64,000 bases of DNA, taken from Burkholderia metallica. Lineage in GTDB: Bacteria; Pseudomonadota; Gammaproteobacteria; Burkholderiales; Burkholderiaceae. Below the pieces are notes generated by a model that was not told where the DNA came from, made no database searches, and worked only from the letters and a program-made list of their open reading frames with translations. Made by a program: the position numbers and the translations under genes. Positions within the stretch are counted from its first letter, which is position 1. Each line of letters opens with the position of its first letter. Where the stretch lies: positions 1 through 64,000 of the forward strand of contig NZ_CADFDB010000020.1 of assembly GCF_902832845.1 (NCBI RefSeq). Reading direction: 5' to 3'. Of this stretch, positions 56,349 through 64,000 are shown piece by piece.

Positions 56349-56550
56349 GCCTCCCGCTTCCCGCTTCCCCGCTTCCCCGCTTCCCCGCTTCCCCGCTTCC
56401 CCGCTTTCTCGCTTTCTCGCTTTCTCGCTTTCTCGCCTTCCCGCCTTCCCGCCTTCCCGCCGTTCCGCCTTCCCGCCTTCTCGCCTTCCCGCCTTCTCGC
56501 TTTCCCGCTTTCCCGCTTTCCCGCTTTCCCGCTTTCCCGCCGTTCCGCCT
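56349..56550. repeat. Pyrimidine-rich octanucleotide microsatellite
   Basis: About 25 consecutive octamers of closely related sequence: GCTTCCCC (about 5 copies), then GCTTTCTC (about 4), then GCCTTCCC and GCTTTCCC types. Practically all-pyrimidine on the forward strand; the reverse strand has GGGG runs. It fills most of the 430-bp gap before the EAL-GGDEF gene; no gene is seen in it. Confidence 0.92.
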
Positions 56551-56681
56551 CCTACCTTCGCGCTTTCCCTTCCCGCCGCCCCGCTCTTCCGGCTGAGCCA
56601 CCACGCATATCCGCCGCGATGCACCAGCAGCGCCCGTCGCGTCACGAAATCTTCATTCAATTCTCCGCCGGCGGTGCCGTT

Positions 56682-58556
56682 ATGTCGGTCGTCCCGTCGA
56701 TTCGGCTGCCCTCGCCCATGCCCCCGCCTCCCTCCGACTCCGCTGCCGCCAGCACCTCGCGCCTGATCGCGGATCGCGCGCTCGCCGCCGTCTTCCAGCC
56801 GATCGTCGATCTCGGGTCGGGGACCGTCGTCGGCTACGAAGGCCTGATACGCGGCCCGCGCGGCACCGACCTCGAACTGCCCGCCGCGCTGTTCGCGCAG
56901 GCCGCCCGCGAAGGCGAGACCATCGCGCTCGAACAGGCCGCCGCACGCACCTGCCTCGACGCGTTCGCGGCGCTCGGCTGCGACGGCAAGCTGTTCCTCA
57001 ATTTCAGCGCGGGCACGATCCTGCAGCTCGCGCGCGAACGCGAGCGAGCGCGCCTGCTGCTGGGCCGCGCGCGGGTCGGCGCCGAGCGCATCGTGATCGA
57101 GCTGACCGAGCAGAACGCGTCGACGGACATCGCCCACATCGGGCCGGCGGTCGCGTCGCTGCGCGACGCCGGCATCCAGTTCGCGCTCGACGACTACGGC
57201 ACCGCGAACGCGAGCATGAACCTGTGGCTGCGCCTGCACCCGGACGTCGTGAAGATCGACCGCTTCTTCATCCACGACATCGCCCGCGACCCGCTGAAGT
57301 TCGAAGCCGTGAAGGCGATGCAGCACTTTGCGCAGGCGAGCGGCGCGCAACTGATCGCCGAAGGCATCGAGAACGAGTGCGACCTGATCGTCGTGCGCGA
57401 CATGGGCATCTGCTGCGTGCAGGGCTTCCTGCTCGGCCGGCCGAACGCGCAGCCGTCGCCGGTCGTCGCGCCGGCCGCGCGCGACGCGATCCGCGCGCCG
57501 CACATCGCGGTGTTTCCGGGCGCGACGCGCACCGTGCGGCCGGCCGGCACGATCGCCGCGAAGATGCTCGTGCCCGCGCCGGCGCTGCCGCGCGACGCGA
57601 CCAGCAACGACGTGCTCGACCTGTTCAACCGGATGCCCGACCTCCACGCGGTCGCGCTCGTCGAACGCGGGCGGCCCGTCGCGCTCGTGAATCGCCGCGG
57701 CTTCATCGACCGCTTCGCGCTGCCGTACCACCGCGAGGTATTCGGGAAGAAGCCGTGCCTGCAGTTCGCGAACGACGCGCCGCTGATGATCGACAACGCG
57801 ACGACGTTCGAGCAGCTCGCGATGCTGCTCGCGAGCCACGACCAGCGCTATCTCGCGGACGGCTTCGTGATCACCGAACACGGCCGCTACGTCGGGCTCG
57901 GCACCGGCGAGAGCCTCGTGCGCGCGGTGACCGAGATGCGCATCGAGGCCGCGCGCTACGCGAATCCGCTGACGTTCCTGCCCGGCAACATCCCGATCAG
58001 CGCGCACATCGACCGCCTGCTCCAGCGCGACGCCGGCTTTCATGCGTGCTACGTCGACCTGAACCAGTTCAAGCCGTTCAACGACCAGTACGGCTACTGG
58101 CAGGGCGACGAGGTGCTGAAGTTCGCCGCGACGGTGCTGGCCGGCGTGTGCGATCCGCAGCGCGACTTTCTCGGGCACGTCGGCGGCGACGATTTCCTCG
58201 TGCTGTTCCAGCGCGCCGACTGGCGCGAACGCGCCGCCGACGCGATCGCGCGCTTCAACGACGGTGCGCGGCTCTTCTACACGCAGGCCGACCGGCAGGC
58301 AGGCGGGCTGCGCGGCGAGGACCGCCACGGCAACCCGGCGTTCTTCGGCTTCGTGACGATGGCGATCGGCGTGGTCGGCGTGCCGGCCGGCGCGCACGGC
58401 GCCAAGCGCTACGGCAGCGACGAAATCGCGTCGGTTGCCGCGCTCGCGAAGCGGCGCGCGAAGCAGCAGCCGGACGGGCTCGCGGTCGTCGATCTCGATG
58501 CGGGCCGCGCCGCGCTGCGCGATCGCGGCGAACCGCCGGCCGTCGCGATACGCTGA
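56682..58556 (+). CDS. EAL-GGDEF dual-domain protein with a central CBS-like region
   Basis: A 624-residue protein. The EAL domain (about 25-260) has YEGLIRG in place of EAL but keeps Glu, Asn in FLNFSAG, Glu in IELTEQN, the Asp pair in LDDYG, Lys in VKIDRFF and Gln in VQGFLLGRP, so phosphodiesterase activity is plausible. A middle region (about 295-420, MPDLHAVALVERGRPVALV) resembles tandem CBS domains. The C-terminal GGDEF domain has GGDDF, which is degenerate but may still bind GTP. Start uncertain: ATG at 56619 and 56718 are alternatives. Confidence 0.87.
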   Translation: MSVVPSIRLPSPMPPPPSDSAAASTSRLIADRALAAVFQPIVDLGSGTVVGYEGLIRGPRGTDLELPAALFAQAAREGETIALEQAAARTCLDAFAALGCDGKLFLNFSAGTILQLARERERARLLLGRARVGAERIVIELTEQNASTDIAHIGPAVASLRDAGIQFALDDYGTANASMNLWLRLHPDVVKIDRFFIHDIARDPLKFEAVKAMQHFAQASGAQLIAEGIENECDLIVVRDMGICCVQGFLLGRPNAQPSPVVAPAARDAIRAPHIAVFPGATRTVRPAGTIAAKMLVPAPALPRDATSNDVLDLFNRMPDLHAVALVERGRPVALVNRRGFIDRFALPYHREVFGKKPCLQFANDAPLMIDNATTFEQLAMLLASHDQRYLADGFVITEHGRYVGLGTGESLVRAVTEMRIEAARYANPLTFLPGNIPISAHIDRLLQRDAGFHACYVDLNQFKPFNDQYGYWQGDEVLKFAATVLAGVCDPQRDFLGHVGGDDFLVLFQRADWRERAADAIARFNDGARLFYTQADRQAGGLRGEDRHGNPAFFGFVTMAIGVVGVPAGAHGAKRYGSDEIASVAALAKRRAKQQPDGLAVVDLDAGRAALRDRGEPPAVAIR

Positions 58557-58654
58557 ACGGTGGGCAGTGGGCGGTGGGCGGACATGGCGGCGCTCCTTGT
58601 AGCGGCGGTGCGCCTTCGCACGTCACGGGGCCGGGCCGTTCATTGTGCCCCGGG

Positions 58655-58678
58655 CTTCTCGGCTTCTCGGCTTCTCGG
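58655..58678. repeat. Octanucleotide repeat, three copies
   Basis: Three perfect copies of CTTCTCGG, followed about 25 bp on by a duplicated CCCGGTTTCCCTGCTTCC segment. In the 450-bp gap between the EAL-GGDEF gene and lacI; the first half of the gap holds only these repeats. Confidence 0.75.
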
Positions 58679-58859
58679 GCACGCGCCCTCTCGCGCTCCC
58701 GGACTCCCGGTTTCCCTGCTTCCGGGACGCCCGGTTTCCCTGCTTCCCCGCGCCCCGCGCAAACCATCGGACATGCTGCGCAATCGCGTTGCCCCCGCCC
58801 GCTTACCGCCCCCTTCACCTTCGCCACACACCCTCAACCCAACCTTGCCTTTTTCGCGT

Positions 58860-58993
58860 TTTGTTTAGTATTTTTAGTAACGGCGTTTTCGCAGATTAGC
58901 GCTTAAAAACCCCGAATTTGCGGGTATTCCCCGCCTATCCGGCCCGAATTCCGCGATGTGTTTTACTATACAATCGCTTTCACCCTAAACAAA
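58860..58993. promoter_or_regulatory. lacI-operon promoter region with paired operator-like sites
   Basis: An inverted pair TTTGTTTAG (58860-58868) and CTAAACAAA (58985-58993), 9 bp each and perfect, separated by about 116 bp, brackets an AT-rich region. TATACAAT (58967-58974) is a likely -10 and the second site sits right at the expected start of transcription, as in LacI-type looping repression. Confidence 0.5.
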
Positions 58994-59007
58994 CCGGATC
59001 CCGAACG

Positions 59008-60027
59008 ATGGGTACCACCATTCGCGATGTGGCGCGGGCGGCAGAGGTCTCGATCGGCACCGTCTCCCGCGCGCTGAAAAACCAGCCGGGCCTGTCCGAA
59101 GCCACGCGTGCGCGCATCGTCGAGATCGCGCAGCGGCTCGGCTACGATCCCGCGCAACTGCGGCCGCGCATCCGCCGGCTCACCTTCCTGCTGCACCGCC
59201 AGCACAACCGCTTTCCGGCCAGCCCGTTCTTCTCGCACGTGCTGCACGGCGTCGAGGACGCGTGCCGCGAGCGCGGTATCGTGCCGACGCTGCTCACGGT
59301 CGGGCCGAACGACGACGTGCTGCGCCAGATGCGCCCGCACGCGCCCGACGCGATCGCGGTGGCCGGCTTCATCGAGCCGGAAACGATCGAGGCGCTCGCC
59401 GCGACCGGCCGGCCGCTCGTGCTGATCGACCTGTGGGCGCCCGGGCTGCGCTCGGTCAACATCGACAACGCGACGGGCGCGGCGCTCGCGATGCGCCATC
59501 TGCTCGCCACCGGCCGCACGCGGATCGCGTTCATCGGCGGCTCGCCCGCGCACTACAGCATCGCGCAGCGCGCGATCGGCTACCGGCGCGCGTTCTTCGA
59601 GGCCGGGCGGCTGTTCGATCCCGCCTACGAAGTAACGATCGACGCGGGGCTCGACCCCGACACGGGCGCCGCGCGTGCGATGGAGCAGCTGCTCGACGCG
59701 CCGGGCCCGCGCCCGGAAGCCGTGTTCGCATACAACGACGCGGCCGCGCTCGCCGCGCAGCGCGTGTGCACCGCGCGTGGGCTTCGCATTCCCGACGACA
59801 TCGCGATCGTCGGCTTCGACAACATCCCGGCCGCCGCGCACGCGAGCCCGCCGCTCACGACGCTCGCGGTCGACAAGGAGGCGCTCGGCCGCCGCGGCGT
59901 CGAGCTGCTGCTCGCGGAAGCGCCCGAGCGCACCGAGATTTCCCTGCCCGTCGAGCTGATCGTGCGGGCCAGCAGCCAGCCCGCCGGCTCCCCGGCACTC
60001 GATACCGCAACGGTCACCGAATCATGA
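59008..60027 (+). CDS. LacI-family transcriptional regulator
   Basis: A 339-residue repressor. HTH at residues 4-23 (TIRDVARAAEVSIGTVSRAL), hinge helix region PAQLRPRIRR, then a periplasmic-binding-protein-like effector domain (FPASPFFSHVLHGVEDACRE, VIDLWAPGLRSVNIDN, AVFAYNDAAALAAQRV, IVGFDNIPAAAHASP). Its gene overlaps the next one (ATGA), so it is co-transcribed with the sugar enzymes that it likely controls. Confidence 0.93.
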   Translation: MGTTIRDVARAAEVSIGTVSRALKNQPGLSEATRARIVEIAQRLGYDPAQLRPRIRRLTFLLHRQHNRFPASPFFSHVLHGVEDACRERGIVPTLLTVGPNDDVLRQMRPHAPDAIAVAGFIEPETIEALAATGRPLVLIDLWAPGLRSVNIDNATGAALAMRHLLATGRTRIAFIGGSPAHYSIAQRAIGYRRAFFEAGRLFDPAYEVTIDAGLDPDTGAARAMEQLLDAPGPRPEAVFAYNDAAALAAQRVCTARGLRIPDDIAIVGFDNIPAAAHASPPLTTLAVDKEALGRRGVELLLAEAPERTEISLPVELIVRASSQPAGSPALDTATVTES

Positions 60028-61304
60028 ACATGCCCCCGGTCCAACCCTGCACGGCCGCGCCGGCCGCCCACACGCAAGCCGCGCCGTTCGTCGCGAGCTT
60101 CCGCGATCCGTCGTTCCTGCTGTCGCACATCGAGGACACGCTGCGCTTCTACGCAACGAATGCGTTCGACCCGACGGGCGGCTTCCATCACTACTTCCGC
60201 GACGACGGCAGCATCTACAACCGCACGTCGCGCCACCTGGTCAGCAGCTGTAGGTTCGTCTTCAACTACGCGATGGCGTACCGGCATTTCGGCGACCCGC
60301 GTCACCTAGACTACGCACGCCACGGGCTGCGCTTCCTGCGCGACGCGCACTGGGACGATGAACTGCAAGGCTACGACTGGGAACTCGACTGGCGCGACGG
60401 CGCGAAGCACGCGACGCTCGACGGCTCGCGCCACTGCTACGGGCTCGCGTTCGTGCTGCTCGCGGCCGCGCACGCGACGATGGCCGGCATCGACGAGGCG
60501 CGCCCGCTGATCGCCGCCACCTACGAACTCGCCGAGCACCGCTTCTGGGATGCGGCCGCGGGCCTCTATGCGGACGACGCGACGCCGAACTGGAACGTGT
60601 CGTCGTACCGCGGCCAGAACGCCAACATGCACATGACGGAGGCGCTGCTCGCGGCGTACGAGGCGACCGGCCACCTCACCTACCTCGATCGCGCGGAAAA
60701 GCTCGCGACCCACGTCACGCAGCGCCAGGCCGCGCTGTCGGGCGGGCTCGTGTGGGAGCACTACCACGCGGACTGGTCGGTCGACTGGGACTACAACAAG
60801 GAAGACAGTTCGAACATCTTCCGCCCGTGGGGCTTCCAGCCCGGCCACCAGACCGAGTGGGCGAAGCTGCTGCTGATCCTCGAGCGGCACCGCCCGCTCG
60901 ACTGGCTCGTGCCGCGCGCGGCCGAACTGTTCGACGCCGCGCTCGCGCACGCGTGGGACGCCGATCACGGCGGGCTGTACTACGGCTTCGGCCCCGATTT
61001 CACGATCTGCGACCACAACAAGTATTTCTGGGTGCAGGCGGAAACCTTCGCGGCCGCCGCGATGCTCGGCGCGCGCACCGGCAGCGAGCGTTTCTGGGAC
61101 TGGTACGACGAAATCTGGCGCTACAGCTGGGCGCACTTCGTCGATCACCGCTACGGCGCCTGGTACCGCATCCTTACCTGCGACAACCGCAAGTACAGCG
61201 ACGAGAAGAGCCCGGCCGGCAAGACCGACTACCACACGATGGGCGCGTGCTACGACGTGCTGTCGACCCTCGCGCGTATGCAGCGCAGCGAGCCGACGCA
61301 ATGA
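60024..61304 (+). CDS. AGE family epimerase/isomerase
   Basis: A 426-residue (alpha/alpha)6-barrel sugar isomerase of the N-acyl-D-glucosamine 2-epimerase family. Motifs include FDPTGGFHHYFRDDGSIY, RHLVSSCRFVFNYAMAY, NANMHMTEALLAAYE with catalytic His, and CDHNKYFWVQAE with the second His. Within this family it looks closest to mannose or ketose isomerases. The overlapping PfkB kinase gene suggests conversion of an aldose to fructose (for example mannose to fructose) before phosphorylation. Confidence 0.9.
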   Translation: MNMPPVQPCTAAPAAHTQAAPFVASFRDPSFLLSHIEDTLRFYATNAFDPTGGFHHYFRDDGSIYNRTSRHLVSSCRFVFNYAMAYRHFGDPRHLDYARHGLRFLRDAHWDDELQGYDWELDWRDGAKHATLDGSRHCYGLAFVLLAAAHATMAGIDEARPLIAATYELAEHRFWDAAAGLYADDATPNWNVSSYRGQNANMHMTEALLAAYEATGHLTYLDRAEKLATHVTQRQAALSGGLVWEHYHADWSVDWDYNKEDSSNIFRPWGFQPGHQTEWAKLLLILERHRPLDWLVPRAAELFDAALAHAWDADHGGLYYGFGPDFTICDHNKYFWVQAETFAAAAMLGARTGSERFWDWYDEIWRYSWAHFVDHRYGAWYRILTCDNRKYSDEKSPAGKTDYHTMGACYDVLSTLARMQRSEPTQ

Positions 61305-62209
61305 GCGGCGGCACGTTTCCGGCTTTCGTGTCGGCGGGCGACATCCTGACCGACATGGTGCGCGCGGGCGACGCGCAATGGACGTCGGTGCCGGGCGGCG
61401 CCGGCTGGAACGTCGCGCGCGCGGTCGCGCGGCTCGGCATGCCGAGCGCGCTCGCGGGCGCGATCGGCGAAGACTGCTTCTCCGACGTGCTGTGGCGCAC
61501 GAGCGAAGCGGCCGGGCTGGACCTGCGCTTCCTGCAGCGCGTCGCGCGGCCGCCGCTGCTCGCGATCGTCCACGAGACGCAACCGCCCGCGTACTTCTTC
61601 ATCGGCGAAGCGAGCGCCGATCTCGCGTTCGATCCGGCGCGGCTGCCGGCCGGCTGGACCGACCACGTGAAATGGGCGCATTTCGGCTGCATCAGCCTCG
61701 TGCGCGAACCGCTCGCCGGCACGCTGGCCGCGCTCGCGGGCGAGCTGCACGCGCGCGGCGTGAAGATCAGCTTCGACCCGAACGTGCGCAACCTGATGAC
61801 GGCCGCGTACCGGCCGACACTGGAGAAAATGGCCGCGCTGGCCGATCTGATCAAGGTGTCCGACGAGGACCTGCGGCACCTGTTCGGCGGCGACGGCCCC
61901 GACGCGATCGACGCGGTCCGTGCGCTGAACCCGCGCGCGGCGGTGCTCGTCACGCGCGGCGCGCAGGCGGCGACGCTCTACGCGGACGGCGACGTGCATG
62001 AAGCCCGCCCGCCGCGCGTCGAGGTGGCCGACACCGTCGGCGCGGGCGATGCGTCGATCGGCGGCCTGCTGTTCAGCCTGATGGCCGCGCCGCAGCGGTC
62101 GTGGCGCGAGCATCTCGTGTTCGCGCTCGCGGCGGGCGCCGCGGCGTGCCGGCATACGGGCGCGCACGCGCCGACGCTCGACGAGGTCGTCGCGCTGATC
62201 GAACGATGA
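61301..62209 (+). CDS. PfkB-family sugar kinase (fructokinase-like)
   Basis: A 302-residue ribokinase-fold kinase with the C-terminal signature DTVGAGDASIGGLLFSL (catalytic Asp in GAGD), the N-terminal GGAGWNVARAVARLG and the Asn/Asp region FDPNVRNLM. It probably phosphorylates the ketose made by the upstream isomerase. ATG overlaps the previous stop codon. Ends before a hairpin. Confidence 0.93.
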   Translation: MSGGTFPAFVSAGDILTDMVRAGDAQWTSVPGGAGWNVARAVARLGMPSALAGAIGEDCFSDVLWRTSEAAGLDLRFLQRVARPPLLAIVHETQPPAYFFIGEASADLAFDPARLPAGWTDHVKWAHFGCISLVREPLAGTLAALAGELHARGVKISFDPNVRNLMTAAYRPTLEKMAALADLIKVSDEDLRHLFGGDGPDAIDAVRALNPRAAVLVTRGAQAATLYADGDVHEARPPRVEVADTVGAGDASIGGLLFSLMAAPQRSWREHLVFALAAGAAACRHTGAHAPTLDEVVALIER

Positions 62210-62217
62210 CGGAAAGG

Positions 62218-62243
62218 CGGTGACCGGCCCCGTTCGGTCACCG
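62218..62243 (+). terminator. Hairpin closing the sugar operon
   Basis: 9-bp perfect stem CGGTGACCG/CGGTCACCG with an 8-nt loop, 8 bp after the kinase stop codon; no T tract. Confidence 0.55.
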
Positions 62244-62308
62244 ATTCGCCGCGCTGTACATGCTGCGCCGCAGTGCTACGATGAAGTGTCCTTTTGCAGG
62301 AGAGCACG

Positions 62309-62530
62309 ATGGACACCAACACGTTCACGAAGGGTATCTACACGGCCAAGGCGCATACCCAGCAAGCGGGCAACGGGCAGTTCCAGGGTTACGTGATCCT
62401 CTCGCGGGACGACGGCGACGACACCGAGAACACGCGCTACGACGTCCACTCGACGAGCCCCAGCGAGGAAGAAGCGTTCGACGAGGCGAAGGCGCTCGCC
62501 CACCGGATTCTCGGCGAAATCGAGCTGTAG
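62309..62530 (+). CDS. Small conserved hypothetical protein
   Basis: A 73-residue acidic protein (MDTNTFTKGIYTAKAHTQQA at the start, then SRDDGDDTENTRYDV and EEEAFDEAKALAHRILGE). Strong AGGAGAG ribosome site directly before the ATG supports expression. No signal peptide or membrane helix. I do not recognise its function. Confidence 0.8.
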   Translation: MDTNTFTKGIYTAKAHTQQAGNGQFQGYVILSRDDGDDTENTRYDVHSTSPSEEEAFDEAKALAHRILGEIEL

Positions 62531-62570
62531 CGCGCGCCGCACCGGATGCGCGCCGGCGCGTCGGCGCGGC

Positions 62571-62765
62571 TCAGAGCAGCCGCGCCACCATCGACACCAG
62601 CATCGTCAGCACCAGCGTCGACATGAACGGGAACGGGTAGCGCCGCCCGCCGAGCGTCAGCGTGACGTCGCCCGGCATCCGCCCGATGCCGAGCTTGCCG
62701 AGCCACGGCCAGCAGCGCGTCAGGATCATCACCGCGACGAACGACGCCATCAGCCAGCGCAGCAT
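62571..62765 (-). CDS. DUF2905 domain-containing small membrane protein
   Basis: A 64-residue protein with two hydrophobic segments flanking the conserved GKLGIGRMPGDVTL loop and RRYPFPFMSTLVLTMLVS, a good match to DUF2905. Function unknown. It follows the MidA-type gene on the same strand by 11 bp and is probably co-transcribed. Confidence 0.92.
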   Translation of the reverse strand: MLRWLMASFVAVMILTRCWPWLGKLGIGRMPGDVTLTLGGRRYPFPFMSTLVLTMLVSMVARLL

Positions 62766-62776
62766 GCCGGCTCCCG

Positions 62777-63970
62777 TCAGAGCGCGTGCGAGCGGTCGCC
62801 GCGCGCGAACGCGTCGAGCGTGCCGTCGATGCCGCGCGAAAACGCGATCACCTTGAACAGCTCGCCCATCTCGGCTTCCGAGATCAGCTTCTGCACCGCG
62901 TTCGCGGCCGGCAGGAACGCGTGGAAGTCCGACGGATCGATCGCGGCCAGCGCGTCGGTGATGCCCGCGTTCAACAGGAAGCGCGCCTGCGACGTGTAGC
63001 CGAGCAGGTCGGCGCCGGTGGCGACGGCCGCCTCGTAGATGCCGGTGAATTCGACGTGCGCGGTGATGTCCTGCAGCCCCGGGTACAGGAACGGATCGTC
63101 GTGCGCGTGGTGGCGGTAGTGGCACATCAGCGTGCCGCGGTCGCGCTGCGGGTGGTAGTACTCGTGCGCGGGAAAGCCGTAGTCGACCAGCAGCACCGCA
63201 CCGCGCCCGAGCATCGTGCACACGGTGCGGGTGAACGCAAGCGCGGCCTCGTGCGTTTCGGTCACGTAGCCGTCGTGCACATCGTCGAGCCCCGCGAGCA
63301 CCGGCGGCAGACTGGCCGGCGCGGCCGGACGGTCGTCGAACACGAACGCGTGGCGCGCGTCGAGCGCGACGCCGCGCTCGTGCCACGCGCCGCCCGCCTT
63401 CGCGAACAGCCGCACCGGCATCGCGTCGAGCACCTCGTTGCCGACCACGACGCCGTCGAACCGCTCGGGCAGCGCGTCGAGCCAGCGCACCTTCGCGGCG
63501 AGCGCCGGGGCGGCGGCCGCGATCGTGTCGCGCTGCCGTTCGCGCAGCTCGCCGGACAAGTCGACGATCAGGTACGCGTCGAGTTCGACGCCGAGCGCGT
63601 CGAGCGCCGCGAGCAGCCCGGCCGCGAGCTTGCCCGTGCCGGCGCCGAATTCCATCACGCAACGCGTGCCGCTCGCCGCGAGCGCTTGCGCCACCGGTTG
63701 CGCCAAAGTTTGCGCGAACAGCGGCGACAACTCCGGTGCGGTGACGAAGTCGCTGCCGTCGTCGGCGCGGCGCCCGAACTTGCGCGCGCCGCCGCTGTAA
63801 TAGCCGAGGCCGGGCGCATACAGCGCACGCTCCATGAAGCGATCGAACGGCAGCCAGCCGCCGGCCGCCGCGATCTCGTCGCGCAGTTGCGCGGCGAGGG
63901 TTTCGGACTGCGCGAGCGCGTCGGGGCCGGGAGCAGGTAAACTAGCGGGTTCGTGAGCTTTCGGGTTCAT
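62777..63970 (-). CDS. SAM-dependent methyltransferase, MidA/NDUFAF7 family
   Basis: A 397-residue class I methyltransferase of the MidA (Methyltransf_28) group, related to the mitochondrial complex I assembly factor NDUFAF7, which methylates a complex I arginine. Marks include GGWLPFDRFMERALYAPGLGYY, DFVTAPELSPLFAQTLAQPVA, the SAM motif CVMEFGAGTGKLAAGLL and GNEVLDAMPVRLF. The bacterial substrate is not established. Confidence 0.9.
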   Translation of the reverse strand: MNPKAHEPASLPAPGPDALAQSETLAAQLRDEIAAAGGWLPFDRFMERALYAPGLGYYSGGARKFGRRADDGSDFVTAPELSPLFAQTLAQPVAQALAASGTRCVMEFGAGTGKLAAGLLAALDALGVELDAYLIVDLSGELRERQRDTIAAAAPALAAKVRWLDALPERFDGVVVGNEVLDAMPVRLFAKAGGAWHERGVALDARHAFVFDDRPAAPASLPPVLAGLDDVHDGYVTETHEAALAFTRTVCTMLGRGAVLLVDYGFPAHEYYHPQRDRGTLMCHYRHHAHDDPFLYPGLQDITAHVEFTGIYEAAVATGADLLGYTSQARFLLNAGITDALAAIDPSDFHAFLPAANAVQKLISEAEMGELFKVIAFSRGIDGTLDAFARGDRSHAL

Positions 63971-63983
63971 CCCGGCATTGTAA

Positions 63984-64000
63984 ATGACCGTTTCAGCCGA
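63984..64000 (+). CDS. Start of a further forward gene (cut by the window)
   Basis: An ATG at 63984 opens the reading frame MTVSA before the window ends, divergent from the methyltransferase gene. Only five codons are visible, so it is listed solely because the position suits a divergent gene. Confidence 0.25.

Overview
The window is a gene-dense stretch of high-GC DNA (roughly two thirds G+C, strong G/C bias at third codon positions). It is most consistent with the main chromosome of a Burkholderia cepacia-complex species. The main reasons are a close match to the KirBac1.1 potassium channel known from Burkholderia, a bioA-bioF-bioD-bioB operon, a fused indolepyruvate ferredoxin oxidoreductase, a BTH_I2691-type type VI secretion effector tail with a DUF6708 partner, and a Burkholderia-type general porin. 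The species cannot be fixed from the sequence alone. No rRNA, tRNA, CRISPR array, intact insertion sequence or prophage was seen.

Layout. 1-1.6 kb: end of a type VI effector module with unusually AT-rich segments. 1.6-8.4 kb: housekeeping block (DUF1840 protein, argS, SPOR-domain protein, dsbA, a short-chain dehydrogenase, a dipeptide-type solute-binding protein). 8.6-16.9 kb: ABC-F ATPase, metallo-hydrolase, aceK, carbonic anhydrase, a second dehydrogenase, a YchJ-like protein and a secreted alpha/beta hydrolase. 17.3-21.9 kb: the biotin operon, whose leader carries a terminator-like hairpin. 22-29.7 kb: cutC, an EAL phosphodiesterase, a Na+/H+ antiporter and the large indolepyruvate oxidoreductase. 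29.7-31.75 kb: a 2-kb gene-free region with a perfect 8-bp minisatellite and then about 15 copies of a 54-55-bp element of nearly fixed length. 31.75-41.4 kb: acetyltransferase, two glutathione transferases, KirBac channel, sulfate-binding protein, DapA-like lyase, a decayed toxin-antitoxin pair, LysR regulators and an MFS transporter. 41.7-47.8 kb: lipoprotein plus phospholipase C, then ghrA, an HMG-CoA lyase, a YbaK deacylase and a DUF1289 protein. 48-54 kb: DMT exporter with Lrp regulator, haloacetate-dehalogenase-like hydrolase, nitronate monooxygenase, LysR regulator and porin. 54.4-64 kb: Gly/His-rich exported protein, SBF-like transporter, EAL-GGDEF protein, a lacI-epimerase-PfkB sugar operon, two small conserved proteins and a MidA-type methyltransferase.

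Genes that visibly work together are the overlapping biotin genes (ATGA junctions), the lacI-AGE-pfkB sugar operon (ATGA junctions), the mvaB-ybaK-DUF1289 run, and the divergent Lrp/DMT and LysR/GST pairs.

The most unusual content is non-coding. The 30.2-31.7 kb array has units with rigidly spaced CTCACC, CACAG, GAGT and TCCACA blocks, an orientation switch (4 forward, 5 reverse, 6 forward), and repeated near-matches to the DnaA box. No gene or mobile element explains it. Several intergenic octanucleotide (8-bp) microsatellites are also present.
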